Part shown: in pieces, positions 24,420-31,256 of the stretch
Position numbering within the stretch: the stretch's first letter is position 1
Layout of the letters: every line of letters begins with the position of its first letter
IMG/VR virus record: IMGVR_UViG_3300008113_000540
Location: 1-31,954 of that record
DNA: 31,954 nt
Source of the DNA: a virus
Reading direction: 5' to 3' (one strand)
The notes under the pieces: generated by a model
Seen by the model: the letters and a program-made list of their open reading frames with translations, nothing else
What the model was told of the DNA's origin: nothing
Databases searched by the model: none
Made by a program: the position numbers and the translations under genes

Positions 24420-24773
24420 TTAAACGGGGAGTTGGAGTTGACGGCGGTTTCCACCGCTCACTTCTGATAGAAGGCTTCTAGTTGACAGATGCAGCTTGGG
24501 AACAAGATACACATCTCCATCAACTTCGCATAGATAGTGTGGAAATGGTGCAGCTACCTTGGCAATTCCAGCGATACGCAAAACCCTGTCACCGTGGTAG
24601 CGTGCATAGACTGCATCGCCAACGCTGAACTCAGTTGTCTGGACCGTTGGCTTGCCTTCCAGGAATCGTTTCGGTGCTAGCTTTTTGGGACTTGGCTTAA
24701 CTGGCTCCATGGCACTTGCTGGTTGGTGCGGTGCCATTATTGCAGGCCGCGCTGATACATGCAAGAAATTCAT
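24420..24773 (-). CDS. SH3-like small protein, unknown function
   Basis: 117 residues from ATG 24773 (a TTG at 24,797 would add eight; ATG codons at 24,737 and 24,710 are also possible). The N-terminal 45 residues are Pro/Ala/Lys-rich and probably disordered. Residues 48-100 (FSVGDAVYARYHGDRVLRIA, then FPHYLCEVDGDVYLVPKLHL) look like an SH3/KOW-type barrel with the usual GD-V-A start. It is the first gene of the minus operon and its stop is one base before the dcd ATG. Binding to nucleic acid or protein is possible but not shown. No convincing promoter was seen upstream on this strand. Confidence 0.5.
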   Translation of the reverse strand: MNFLHVSARPAIMAPHQPASAMEPVKPSPKKLAPKRFLEGKPTVQTTEFSVGDAVYARYHGDRVLRIAGIAKVAAPFPHYLCEVDGDVYLVPKLHLSTRSLLSEVSGGNRRQLQLPV

Positions 24774-24820
24774 GGCTTTAGATGCAGGGTGAGGCAAGCG
24801 TCCTCTTTTCTGGGACGGGG

Positions 24821-24849
24821 TTGACGGGCCGGGGAAGTGGTGCTACCTT
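24821..24849 (+). promoter_or_regulatory. Promoter of the RHH/replication operon
   Basis: TTGACG (24821-24826), 17-base spacer, TACCTT (24844-24849) with TGC before it, so a near-consensus -35 and an extended but weak -10. It faces the replication genes and lies in the gap between divergent operons, where the ribbon-helix-helix protein encoded next could act. Confidence 0.55.
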
Positions 24850-24875
24850 TTTGCAAGCATCCGGCTCCGCAGCCC

Positions 24876-25079
24876 ATGGCAAAAAGAAACATTTACATTC
24901 CAGACAGGCTCTACAACTCCATGGCATCAGAGGCGGAAAGACGTGGTATCAGCTTCTCGCACGCCTGCTCCCTTGCATTTATGAGCTGGCTGAATGGACT
25001 GAGGCGCCAAGAGCCAACAAGCGACGATTCAGTTAAAAATCAATCGGCCGAGAAAAAAGACCCCAGCGAGATTCGCTGA
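24876..25079 (+). CDS. Ribbon-helix-helix (CopG/Arc-type) regulator
   Basis: 67 residues from ATG 24876; an upstream ATG at 24,837 overlaps the promoter and is unlikely. Residues 2-43 (AKRNIYIPDRLYNSMASEAE, then RRGISFSHACSLAFMSWLNG) have the RHH plan: a basic beta strand, then two amphipathic helices with a Ser-containing turn. The C-terminus is charged and probably flexible. Such dimers usually repress their own promoter, so it is a candidate regulator of the replication operon it heads and perhaps of the divergent dcd-thyX-sigma operon. Followed after 30 bases by the loader-like gene. Confidence 0.65.
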   Translation: MAKRNIYIPDRLYNSMASEAERRGISFSHACSLAFMSWLNGLRRQEPTSDDSVKNQSAEKKDPSEIR

Positions 25080-25109
25080 GGCCCTGCCCAACCAACGTGG
25101 GAACTCTAC

Positions 25110-25814
25110 ATGGTAGATGACGCTACTGGCAAGCAATTCAGCGGGCCGCTGTTTTCAGCGCGTCCGGTAAAGCGCAATTTTACGCTCATTTCAAACAATG
25201 CACTGCACGATCCTCGCCTGAGCCTTGCGGCCAAGGGCGCCCTCGCAGTTTGCCTTTCTGGCGGTGAGCTTTTCAGCAAGGAATGGCTGCTTTCCGCTAG
25301 CAGGGATAGCCCACCTTCTGTTAGCGACGCTCTCAAGGAATTGGTTACAGCTGGCTACCTGAAGATCTTTATCCAAGGCGACTCAAAGCATTATCACTTC
25401 TTTGACGAGCTGGATGATCTTAAGCAGCAGCACCTCTCCATGCTTACCCCGGCGGCCCCAGCGGCCCCAGCGGCCCCACAGGAGCGCAAGCGCGGTCGTT
25501 CCGCTGCATCGGCGCGGCTTCGGCTGTCGGACTGGCTGGAGCCCCACAGGGAGGCCCTGGAGAAGTGGCTGGATCAGCGGGCCAAGGCCCACCCGAAGCT
25601 CGCGAGGGAGATCAGCAGTCGTTCGATGACAGCACTTCTATACGCAAAGGAATGTGATGTTCTTGGCGATTTCTGCGAGCTTGCGAGTGAAGCAACATGG
25701 CAGTCACTAGGATTTAATGGTTTCAAGGGTTATATCAACAAACTCGTCCAAGACAAACAGCCAGCCAAATCTGGTAAGCCAGCCATGTCCGCCATCAACT
25801 ATACGCTGAGATGA
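25110..25814 (+). CDS. Replication protein with winged helix (helicase-loader-like)
   Basis: 234 residues. Residues 20-88 (KRNFTLISNNALHDPRLSLA, then SKEWLLSASRDSPPSVSDAL and LVTAGYLKI) form a winged helix of the kind found in phage initiators and DnaD/O-like proteins. A low-complexity Pro/Ala linker (TPAAPAAPAAP, about 112-123) follows, encoded by a tandem nine-base repeat. Residues 135-234 are helical and end SAINYTLR. Its stop overlaps the DnaB start by ATGA. Position immediately before the helicase suggests it loads DnaB at the origin. That function is inferred from order and domain plan. Confidence 0.6.
   Translation: MVDDATGKQFSGPLFSARPVKRNFTLISNNALHDPRLSLAAKGALAVCLSGGELFSKEWLLSASRDSPPSVSDALKELVTAGYLKIFIQGDSKHYHFFDELDDLKQQHLSMLTPAAPAAPAAPQERKRGRSAASARLRLSDWLEPHREALEKWLDQRAKAHPKLAREISSRSMTALLYAKECDVLGDFCELASEATWQSLGFNGFKGYINKLVQDKQPAKSGKPAMSAINYTLR
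25452..25478 (+). repeat. Tandem nine-base repeat, three copies
   Basis: GCGGCCCCA occurs three times in a row (25452-25460, 25461-25469, 25470-25478), in frame, coding Ala-Ala-Pro in the linker of the loader-like protein. Repeats of this size can change number by slippage, so linker length may vary between relatives. Confidence 0.85.
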
Positions 25815-27286
25815 CGAAAGGGACCAATGCTCAACCTCAAAAAACCCTTGAAGATCTCCTCTCTGGAATTAAGACCTGGGATACCGATGAATTTGAGATC
25901 TCATTCCTGTCAACAATCTGTTTTCTGCTTGAAGGTGACGCAAAGGAGGACGATGTTCAGGCGTTAATGAGGATCTTCACAGTTCTTGATGAGAACTGGT
26001 TCTCTCAGCCTCACAGAAAGGCGATCTTCTTCGTTGTTAAAAGAGTCTTCTCTGGTACTTCTAAGTCGCAATTTCTGCTTCCTGGTAGCATCGGCATGAT
26101 GGCTATTCAGATGCTGAGGCTGCGCGGACACGATCAAGAGTGTGAGTTCGTAGAGTCTGTAACATCTTCTCCGTCTATCTTTTATTCAATCGAAAGCCTT
26201 GAGTCAATTCTCCCTGTCTGGCGCATCAAGCTGGTCAGGCGAGAAATGATTTCCAGCTCAGAACAGATGCTGGATATTTTTAACGATCAGCCAGACGTAT
26301 CAATAATTCTTGACAAGGTTCCAAAGCTTATTGAAGCCCAGCAGGAGACATGGAGCAATCTTTCTGTATCTACAAAAAAGGCTGACGACTGGAATTCATC
26401 TGTTGATGAACTTCTTTCTCCCCTGCCGGAGAACGTTGCAATTAGCACTGGCCTACGGGTTCTCGACGATGCCATACAAGGTGGCATTGCATCCAGGAAC
26501 TCGCCCTATTCTGGCAGATTGATCGTCGTTGCAGCAAGGCCTGCAATGGGAAAAAGTACGATTGCTATCTCTCTTGCAACACAGCTTGCCGATTCGCACG
26601 GCGATGTTGCTTTCTTTAGCCTTGAAATGTCAAGAAGGCAGATTCAGTATAAGGCTATTTCGTGCTATGACTACATGAACTTAAGTATGTCCAAAAACCT
26701 TACAAATCCAATCCGATCAAATAACCTGAGACTCAGGAGTTACACGGCCGATCAGCGCCAAAGGCTTGAGGGCTATCGCGATTCTCCGTTCGTTAAAAGA
26801 TTTCACATCTATGACTCAGCGGAAAGTATCAACACTATCTCAACCAAGGTTGCGCTGCTAGCAAAGACAAGGCCAAAGTTGTCGGCTGTATTCGTTGATT
26901 ATCTTCAGTTGATTGAAGGTTGCTCTGGCGACGCAAACAACACCGAAGCGTCAAACATCGGCCATGTAACCAGGGCTCTCAAGCAGCTTGCTGTCAGGAC
27001 TGGCATTGACATCTTTCTGCTGAGCCAAGTCAACAGGGGTGTTGAAAGTAGGAATGACAAGATGCCAACGCTATCTGATCTTCGCGCCTCGGGTCGCATT
27101 GAAGAGGATGCCGACATTGTTATGTTCCTGCTGAGGCCCTGTTACTATGATCCCCAGAAGGATCCCTACGAACTGGCGATCAGTGTTGCCAAGAACCGCC
27201 ATGGAACCTGTGGGATCCTGCAGTGTGCGATAGACCTGCAAAGCTCGATTGTTTTTGACGAAACCTTGCGCAGAATTGATGGCTGA
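25811..27286 (+). CDS. DnaB-like replicative helicase
   Basis: 491 residues. The C-terminal RecA-like domain is complete: Walker A ARPAMGKST (242-250), FFSLEMSRRQ (268-277), Walker B VFVDYLQL (360-367), LSQVNRGVE (404-412) and SGRIEEDAD (427-435), all as in DnaB. The N-terminal 200 residues are poorly conserved and rich in acidic residues; the primase-binding helical domain is not obvious. It acts as a hexamer unwinding DNA at the phage fork. Coupled by ATGA to the loader-like gene and overlapping the next small gene by eight bases. Confidence 0.92.
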   Translation: MTKGTNAQPQKTLEDLLSGIKTWDTDEFEISFLSTICFLLEGDAKEDDVQALMRIFTVLDENWFSQPHRKAIFFVVKRVFSGTSKSQFLLPGSIGMMAIQMLRLRGHDQECEFVESVTSSPSIFYSIESLESILPVWRIKLVRREMISSSEQMLDIFNDQPDVSIILDKVPKLIEAQQETWSNLSVSTKKADDWNSSVDELLSPLPENVAISTGLRVLDDAIQGGIASRNSPYSGRLIVVAARPAMGKSTIAISLATQLADSHGDVAFFSLEMSRRQIQYKAISCYDYMNLSMSKNLTNPIRSNNLRLRSYTADQRQRLEGYRDSPFVKRFHIYDSAESINTISTKVALLAKTRPKLSAVFVDYLQLIEGCSGDANNTEASNIGHVTRALKQLAVRTGIDIFLLSQVNRGVESRNDKMPTLSDLRASGRIEEDADIVMFLLRPCYYDPQKDPYELAISVAKNRHGTCGILQCAIDLQSSIVFDETLRRIDG

Positions 27287-27515
27287 ACTCAACAAATCGA
27301 CCTGCCCGGACTGGTCGGCAATCTTTGCCGAACGCCCTGAGCTTGAAGCCCCTGGCTATCAGGAGGCTCTTAAGTCAGTTCGTGACCAAAAAAACAGGGC
27401 CGAGACTGAGAGGATCAAGGCCCAGATGCAAGAGATCCAGAAACAGAAAGCCAGTTCCAAGAACAAAAATAGAACTCAGAACAAGAAGAAGTCAGCCCTG
27501 CCGAATGGCCAGTAG
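27279..27515 (+). CDS. Small charged protein following the helicase
   Basis: 78 residues from ATG 27279, which overlaps the helicase stop by eight bases. Residues 8-30 (CPDWSAIFAERPELEAPGYQ) form a conserved-looking motif. Residues 31-78 are a long Lys/Gln/Glu-rich helix ending in a Lys/Asn tail (SSKNKNRTQNKKKSALP). No family is recognised. Coupling to DnaB suggests a helicase accessory. After its stop the -1 frame remains open and protein-like for about 70 codons. Confidence 0.6.
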   Translation: MAELNKSTCPDWSAIFAERPELEAPGYQEALKSVRDQKNRAETERIKAQMQEIQKQKASSKNKNRTQNKKKSALPNGQ

Positions 27516-27722
27516 ATGGTCTTCCGCGTCAACAATCATCGGCGCCAAAAGTGGAAGACACTGCGGAGCATTTTCAAGAACCGTTCGGCGAATCTTGGCG
27601 ATGTCTGCAAGAACTGCACAAACCTGCTCTGGAATCTTCACAGAATTTTCCACGTCGAATCAACCGAAGAATGTAGGCGCCGACTGGCTTGTGGCCATCC
27701 CGCCCTGGCCCATCCACGCTAG
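27516..27722 (+). CDS. Doubtful small gene after the DnaB-accessory stop
   Basis: The ATG directly abuts the preceding TAG (TAGATG), which favours reinitiation, and codes 68 residues rich in Arg, Cys and Asn (VFRVNNHRRQKWKTLRSIFK, later CKNCTNLLWN and CRRRLACGHP). The Cys/His spacing could be a small zinc site, but this is speculative. A competing frame (27,473-27,690) is equally protein-like but has no start codon. I cannot decide between them. Confidence 0.3.
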   Translation: MVFRVNNHRRQKWKTLRSIFKNRSANLGDVCKNCTNLLWNLHRIFHVESTEECRRRLACGHPALAHPR

Positions 27723-27737
27723 CTGCGGTGCCTGCTG

Positions 27738-28070
27738 CTACCAGTTCGGCTCCTCCTCGTCCTCCTCAATGATTTCCGGTTCCAGCAGTTGCTCAAGCGA
27801 TTTCAGCTCAATGGCATTGAAGTCGATCGGAGGCATTGGCATTCTCCTGACAGCCCTCTTGCTTGTATCTGCGCCAGTCAGGCCGTGTGTCTCCTGATAC
27901 CGCTGATGCCACTTGCGAATCATGGCCGGAGCGACGAAGCCCTGCAGCAGATTCATGACGCTTGCAGGATCCTCGCCCCGCTCAAACAGCAGATTTGCCG
28001 TTGTCCTGAGTATCCGATTTAGATTGCTTCCGCCAGCTGTTGACACTGTTGCTTTTCGGCTGCTGGACAT
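27738..28070 (-). CDS. Hypothetical acidic-tailed protein
   Basis: 110 residues. The N-terminus is basic (MSSSRKATVSTAGGSN), the middle is helical (ILRTTANLLFERGEDPASVM, then FVAPAMIRKWHQRYQETHG) and the end is strongly acidic (PEIIEEDEEEPNW). The layout could suit a small DNA- or protein-binding regulator, but no family is recognised. It is divergent to the Rad52-type gene, with its start only 39 bases from that ATG, so the two share control DNA. It is the only minus-strand gene inside the replication block. Confidence 0.5.
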   Translation of the reverse strand: MSSSRKATVSTAGGSNLNRILRTTANLLFERGEDPASVMNLLQGFVAPAMIRKWHQRYQETHGLTGADTSKRAVRRMPMPPIDFNAIELKSLEQLLEPEIIEEDEEEPNW

Positions 28071-28078
28071 GGTAGTAT
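28049..28078 (+). promoter_or_regulatory. Promoter of the recombination genes
   Basis: TTGCTT (28049-28054), 18-base spacer, TAGTAT (28073-28078) preceded by TGG, an extended -10. A perfect TTGACA also lies at 28,040-28,045, but it is 27 bases from this -10. A purine-rich GGAGGTG at 28,082-28,088 is too far (over 20 bases) from ATG 28110 to be its Shine-Dalgarno. The promoter overlaps the start of the divergent gene. Confidence 0.45.
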
Positions 28079-28109
28079 GACGGAGGTGTAAGCCCCAGCC
28101 ATCAAGCCA

Positions 28110-28883
28110 ATGAAATCGGCAATTTTTACGGACGCCCAGAACGACGAGCTAAAAGGAGCACTGTCGTCACAGGTCGTCAAGCAGCGTCAGCAGAGCGGTC
28201 GCAACCTTTCGTACATTGAAGGTTGGTGGGTTATCCGCGAACTCAATCGTATCTTCGGCTTTGATGCTTGGCATCAGGATCTTGTTGAGATTCGCGCCGT
28301 CAGCGAAAAGGCTCGCAAGATTGGTCGCGATCAACGCGATGGCTGGGGTGTTTCCTACATCGCCCGCATCAAGCTGACTGTTCTTGGCGTTAGCCGCGAA
28401 GGCGTCGGCGCTGGTCACGGCATTGACGCCGATCTTGGCCTGGCCCATGAATCTGCAATCAAGGAGGCGGCAACCGATGCACTGAAACGTGCTGCCATGA
28501 CATTCGGCAATCCGTTCGGCCTTGCCCTGTACGACAAGGATCAGCGCTCTGTTGAGGATGCGCCACCCAACGCCGTTCAAGTCTCTGACATTGATCGCGT
28601 CAACGCTGAGTTTGTTTCCACGCTTACCGACAAGCTTGAGTCTGCTGGCATCAACAGGACTGGTGCTCTTGCCCTGAGGGCAATCCTTGGGATCAGGAAG
28701 TGGGAAGATGTCAAGCCTGGGATCAGGTCGAAACTTATTGCCAATCTCACGCCTGAATACGCTGCGAAGCTCAATGCCGGCCAAAACAGCAAGGGTGAAC
28801 AGATCATTGAGGTAGGCGAGGACGTTCAAGCTCCTTCTATTTCTGATCTCCAGTCGGCTGCGAAGGACGCGCTCAATGTCTGA
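28110..28883 (+). CDS. Rad52/Rad22-type single-strand annealing protein
   Basis: 257 residues. LSYIEGWWVIRELNRIFGFD (33-52) and WHQDLVEI are the Rad52 N-terminal signature. The central AHESAIKEAATDALKRAA (112-129) with TFGNPFGLALYDK (131-143) is the conserved helix-and-loop that binds DNA. Residues 160-257 are a variable helical C-terminus. These proteins form rings that anneal complementary strands during recombination-dependent replication or repair. Its stop overlaps the following exonuclease start, and exonuclease plus annealase is the standard phage pair. The promoter lies just upstream. Confidence 0.88.
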   Translation: MKSAIFTDAQNDELKGALSSQVVKQRQQSGRNLSYIEGWWVIRELNRIFGFDAWHQDLVEIRAVSEKARKIGRDQRDGWGVSYIARIKLTVLGVSREGVGAGHGIDADLGLAHESAIKEAATDALKRAAMTFGNPFGLALYDKDQRSVEDAPPNAVQVSDIDRVNAEFVSTLTDKLESAGINRTGALALRAILGIRKWEDVKPGIRSKLIANLTPEYAAKLNAGQNSKGEQIIEVGEDVQAPSISDLQSAAKDALNV

Positions 28884-29547
28884 TCACGAGTTTTACGAAA
28901 GGGATGGGCTTGAGTATGCAAGGATTTCCACGATCCTTGGCAAAACAATGCCCATCTTCCATCCTGCCAAGGCAAAAGGACTTGCAATCTGGCAGGAAAG
29001 AGAGCCCAACCACCAAGAGATTCTTGAGAAAGCCTGCCGTCGTGGAACCATCATCCACTACATGGCAGAAGGGTATCTGACGGGTGAGCACGTAAGGCAC
29101 AGTGACGAGTCACCTTCCATGGAAGAGCTGACGCATCACAATATCGGCGCTTACATGCACTACCTTGAACCCTTGCTCAAGGAGATCAAGGAGTCAAACG
29201 ACGGCAACTGTCCACTTTGGCCAGGGCTCGCTGAATCAAACCTGATCATTGAGGAGGAGCTGTTCTGTCCTTATGGTTTTGCTGGCAAGCCTGACCTCAG
29301 GCTTTGGTGGAACCAGAAATACACCGTATGGGACTGGAAAACTTCAAGATCGCATCTTGAGGAAGGCGTTGAAAAAAAGCGCAAGCCCAGGAGCCGCTAT
29401 CACGAAGGCTTCATTCAAATGAGCGCTTACGCTCTTGCTCATAACATTGCCGCAAAGGAAACCGGCAATTATCCGCCAATCGAGCAGATCGTCATCTGTT
29501 CTTGCTACGACTGGTGCGAGCCAACGCTTTTCATTGAGCCGATTTAG
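28876..29547 (+). CDS. RecB-like PD-(D/E)XK exonuclease, interrupted by amber codon
   Basis: 223 residues to TAG 29545-29547. Nuclease motifs are complete: GTIIHYMAEGY (57-67), EEELFCPYGFAGKPDLRL (126-143, Asp140), TVWDWKTS (150-157, Asp153 and Lys155) and QMSAY (181-185), the RecB-family GxxD...DxK...QxxxY pattern. It would resect ends for the Rad52-type annealase encoded just before it (eight-base overlap). The same frame continues after the TAG for 40 codons with normal protein character (KIRQFADEFIERFKIYQELE...) up to TGA 29668-29670, and no other gene starts until 29,648. So the natural protein may be 264 residues, read through or mutated. Confidence 0.8.
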   Translation: MSDHEFYERDGLEYARISTILGKTMPIFHPAKAKGLAIWQEREPNHQEILEKACRRGTIIHYMAEGYLTGEHVRHSDESPSMEELTHHNIGAYMHYLEPLLKEIKESNDGNCPLWPGLAESNLIIEEELFCPYGFAGKPDLRLWWNQKYTVWDWKTSRSHLEEGVEKKRKPRSRYHEGFIQMSAYALAHNIAAKETGNYPPIEQIVICSCYDWCEPTLFIEPI

Positions 29548-29647
29548 AAAATTCGTCAATTTGCCGACGAATTCATTGAGCGCTTCAAGATCTACCAAGA
29601 ACTTGAAGACTCTTCATTCCCGCGCAAACTCATTCAACCACTACAAG

Positions 29648-30049
29648 ATGCCAGTAACAGCGACTTTTGATGGCTACGTCGTTGAAGACCCAGAGGGAAA
29701 AGACGGCGAATATGGCAGATATGTTGATATTGTCTTGAAGGTTTCTCTTGGCAATCGCGAAGTTCACTACGCTCAGGGGCGTTTCTACGGCCGAAAGATC
29801 AGCATAATCCTTGAATTCGTTCGCGCAAACGAGTACATGACAATGAGCGGCTCCATCAGCCGCATCATGCCAAGAACCAGAAAGGACGGAATCAAGTGCT
29901 GTCACATCTACCTGCGGGACGCTTTCTTTACGCTTCCGCCAAAGCTTGGAGCTGCACCCAGCTTCAACGTTGATCTGTCGAAGGCTTACAGCTTGGAGGA
30001 GCCTATTGACAAAGGCCCCATGGCCGACGATAATGAATTGTCACTTTGA
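29648..30049 (+). CDS. OB-fold / SSB-like protein
   Basis: 133 residues from ATG 29648. The pattern resembles SSB: TATFDGYVVEDPEG, RYVDIVLKVSLG, YAQGRFYGRKISIILEFVRA, YMTMSGSISRI, HIYLRDAFF, then a loop and an acidic end (DKGPMADDNELSL). SSB tails normally end DDIPF; this one lacks that, so binding to SSB partners is uncertain. It lies immediately before a canonical SSB gene and after the exonuclease, giving two adjacent OB-fold proteins. Its start overlaps the extended exonuclease frame by 23 bases. Likely binds single-stranded DNA. Confidence 0.6.
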   Translation: MPVTATFDGYVVEDPEGKDGEYGRYVDIVLKVSLGNREVHYAQGRFYGRKISIILEFVRANEYMTMSGSISRIMPRTRKDGIKCCHIYLRDAFFTLPPKLGAAPSFNVDLSKAYSLEEPIDKGPMADDNELSL

Positions 30050-30067
30050 CCAACCAGCCCCTACCGC

Positions 30068-30463
30068 ATGGCTTCTTTTAATTCCTGTACTTTCAGTGGT
30101 CGCGTCGGAAACGACCCTGAACTGCGCTTCCTTGATGGCGGATCAGCAGTGGCGAAATTCAGCCTTGCTGTTGATCGCTATGGCAAAAAGAACGGCCCGA
30201 AGCCTGCTCCTCTGTGGCTTCGCGTTGAAGTGTGGGGCAAGCGTGCTCAAACCATCGGAGATCACGTCAAGAAGGGCAGTGCAATCCTTGTTCAAGGAGA
30301 GCTTGGCCTTGATGAATGGGAGAAGGATGGCAAGAAAAATTCTTCCATGACTCTTAACTGTTCGCAATTCACCTTCATTGGTGGCGACAAGCCGAAAGGT
30401 TCCGCTCCGTCTGGCAGCAAGGGAAGCCGCCCCGAACCCGAAGAGGAAGAGATTCCCTTCTGA
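30068..30463 (+). CDS. ssb: Single-stranded DNA-binding protein
   Basis: 131 residues. N-terminal FNSCTFSGRVGNDPELRFLD, then VAKFSLAVDRYGKK, LWLRVEVWGKRAQTIGDHVK and ILVQGELGLDEWE are the SSB OB-fold strands in order. Residues 105-124 are a Gly/Ser/Lys-rich linker and the end is the acidic tip PEEEEIPF, the peptide by which SSB recruits partner enzymes. It protects ssDNA at the fork and during annealing by the Rad52-type protein. Slightly shorter than host SSBs because the linker is short. Confidence 0.93.
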   Translation: MASFNSCTFSGRVGNDPELRFLDGGSAVAKFSLAVDRYGKKNGPKPAPLWLRVEVWGKRAQTIGDHVKKGSAILVQGELGLDEWEKDGKKNSSMTLNCSQFTFIGGDKPKGSAPSGSKGSRPEPEEEEIPF

Positions 30464-30497
30464 TCCATGTAAGCTGCTGTTGAATCGGTAGCGAGAC

Positions 30498-31256
30498 ATG
30501 CTGAGCAGAAATGATCCGTATTACGGTGCTCTGCTTGTAGAAGATGCAAGGCTCCACCTTGGCACGGTTATGGCCGGTCAAGATTCGGAGCCTTTTTTTG
30601 CGGCAATGCTGCGAATCGTTGAAGCCAATGTTCATCATGGATACACAACGCTTCGCAACAAGGAAATCAAGCTTAAGGGCATTAAAGACTTTATCCATAG
30701 TGTTTACTACGGTCTTGGCGTCAAGAATCTAAATCAATTTATCATTGCTGTAACAAAGTCAGCACTGAAAGAAAGATCAAAAAATAAGTATGCCTATAAG
30801 TTTATTGATTGGCTCAGGAAAGAAGACAAGTCATTCGACTTTCCGCCAGAGTTTTTTGAGTTCAGGCGCTTGATTGCATCTGTTGCGAAAGATAGAAGAA
30901 AAAGAAAGTACGATAAGATTATTGACTATCGCACTATTAAGTATCTATACCAGATGCAGCCGTCACTGCTTGCTGATGTAGGCCCAGGAAGAAAGTATAA
31001 AAACATACAGGAATGCTATTACGCTGAGGGTTATGCGGAAAAGAAGCAAGCTCTCAAGCCGATCAAGCTATTCAAGAATCCGACTAACTTGCAGCTTGAG
31101 GAAGCTGGCAAGATCTTGTTTGAGCGTTTCGGTCCGGCTAAGTCTAGGATTCTTGCGTTGAACCTTTTGAGTCATTGCGCCAATGCGCGTGCCGCCAGGG
31201 CAGGGGATTCAGGCGCTGATGATGATGATGCTGCAGCCCGGCCCGAATGGGCCTGA
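30498..31256 (+). CDS. Hypothetical protein, unknown function
   Basis: 252 residues, 34 bases after ssb. It is rich in Lys, Arg, Tyr and Phe with helical character (RNKEIKLKGIKDFIHSVYYG, then KYAYKFIDWLRKEDKSFDFP) and has a basic middle part (AKDRRKRKYDKIIDYR). The C-terminus is acidic and Ala-rich (GADDDDAAARPEWA) and is encoded by a GAT run that in the next frame supplies four ATG codons for RusA. No domain recognised. Its base composition is lower in GC than RusA that follows. Position between ssb and rusA suggests a DNA-processing role. Confidence 0.6.
   Translation: MLSRNDPYYGALLVEDARLHLGTVMAGQDSEPFFAAMLRIVEANVHHGYTTLRNKEIKLKGIKDFIHSVYYGLGVKNLNQFIIAVTKSALKERSKNKYAYKFIDWLRKEDKSFDFPPEFFEFRRLIASVAKDRRKRKYDKIIDYRTIKYLYQMQPSLLADVGPGRKYKNIQECYYAEGYAEKKQALKPIKLFKNPTNLQLEEAGKILFERFGPAKSRILALNLLSHCANARAARAGDSGADDDDAAARPEWA

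Noticed and set aside
27325-27897. Plus-strand frame of 190 codons running from the DnaB-accessory gene into the antisense of the gene at 27,738
   Set aside because: Covers two better genes, becomes a Ser/Cys-rich antisense translation, and has no motif.
28167-28829. Long open frame on the minus strand (220 codons) inside the Rad52-type gene
   Set aside because: It is the antisense of a gene with clear Rad52 motifs, has no family pattern and no upstream control; a codon-bias shadow.
29435-29647. Upstream extension of the SSB-like gene to an earlier ATG
   Set aside because: The extension lies out of frame over the exonuclease coding DNA and is Ser/Arg-rich; the natural domain starts at ATG 29648.
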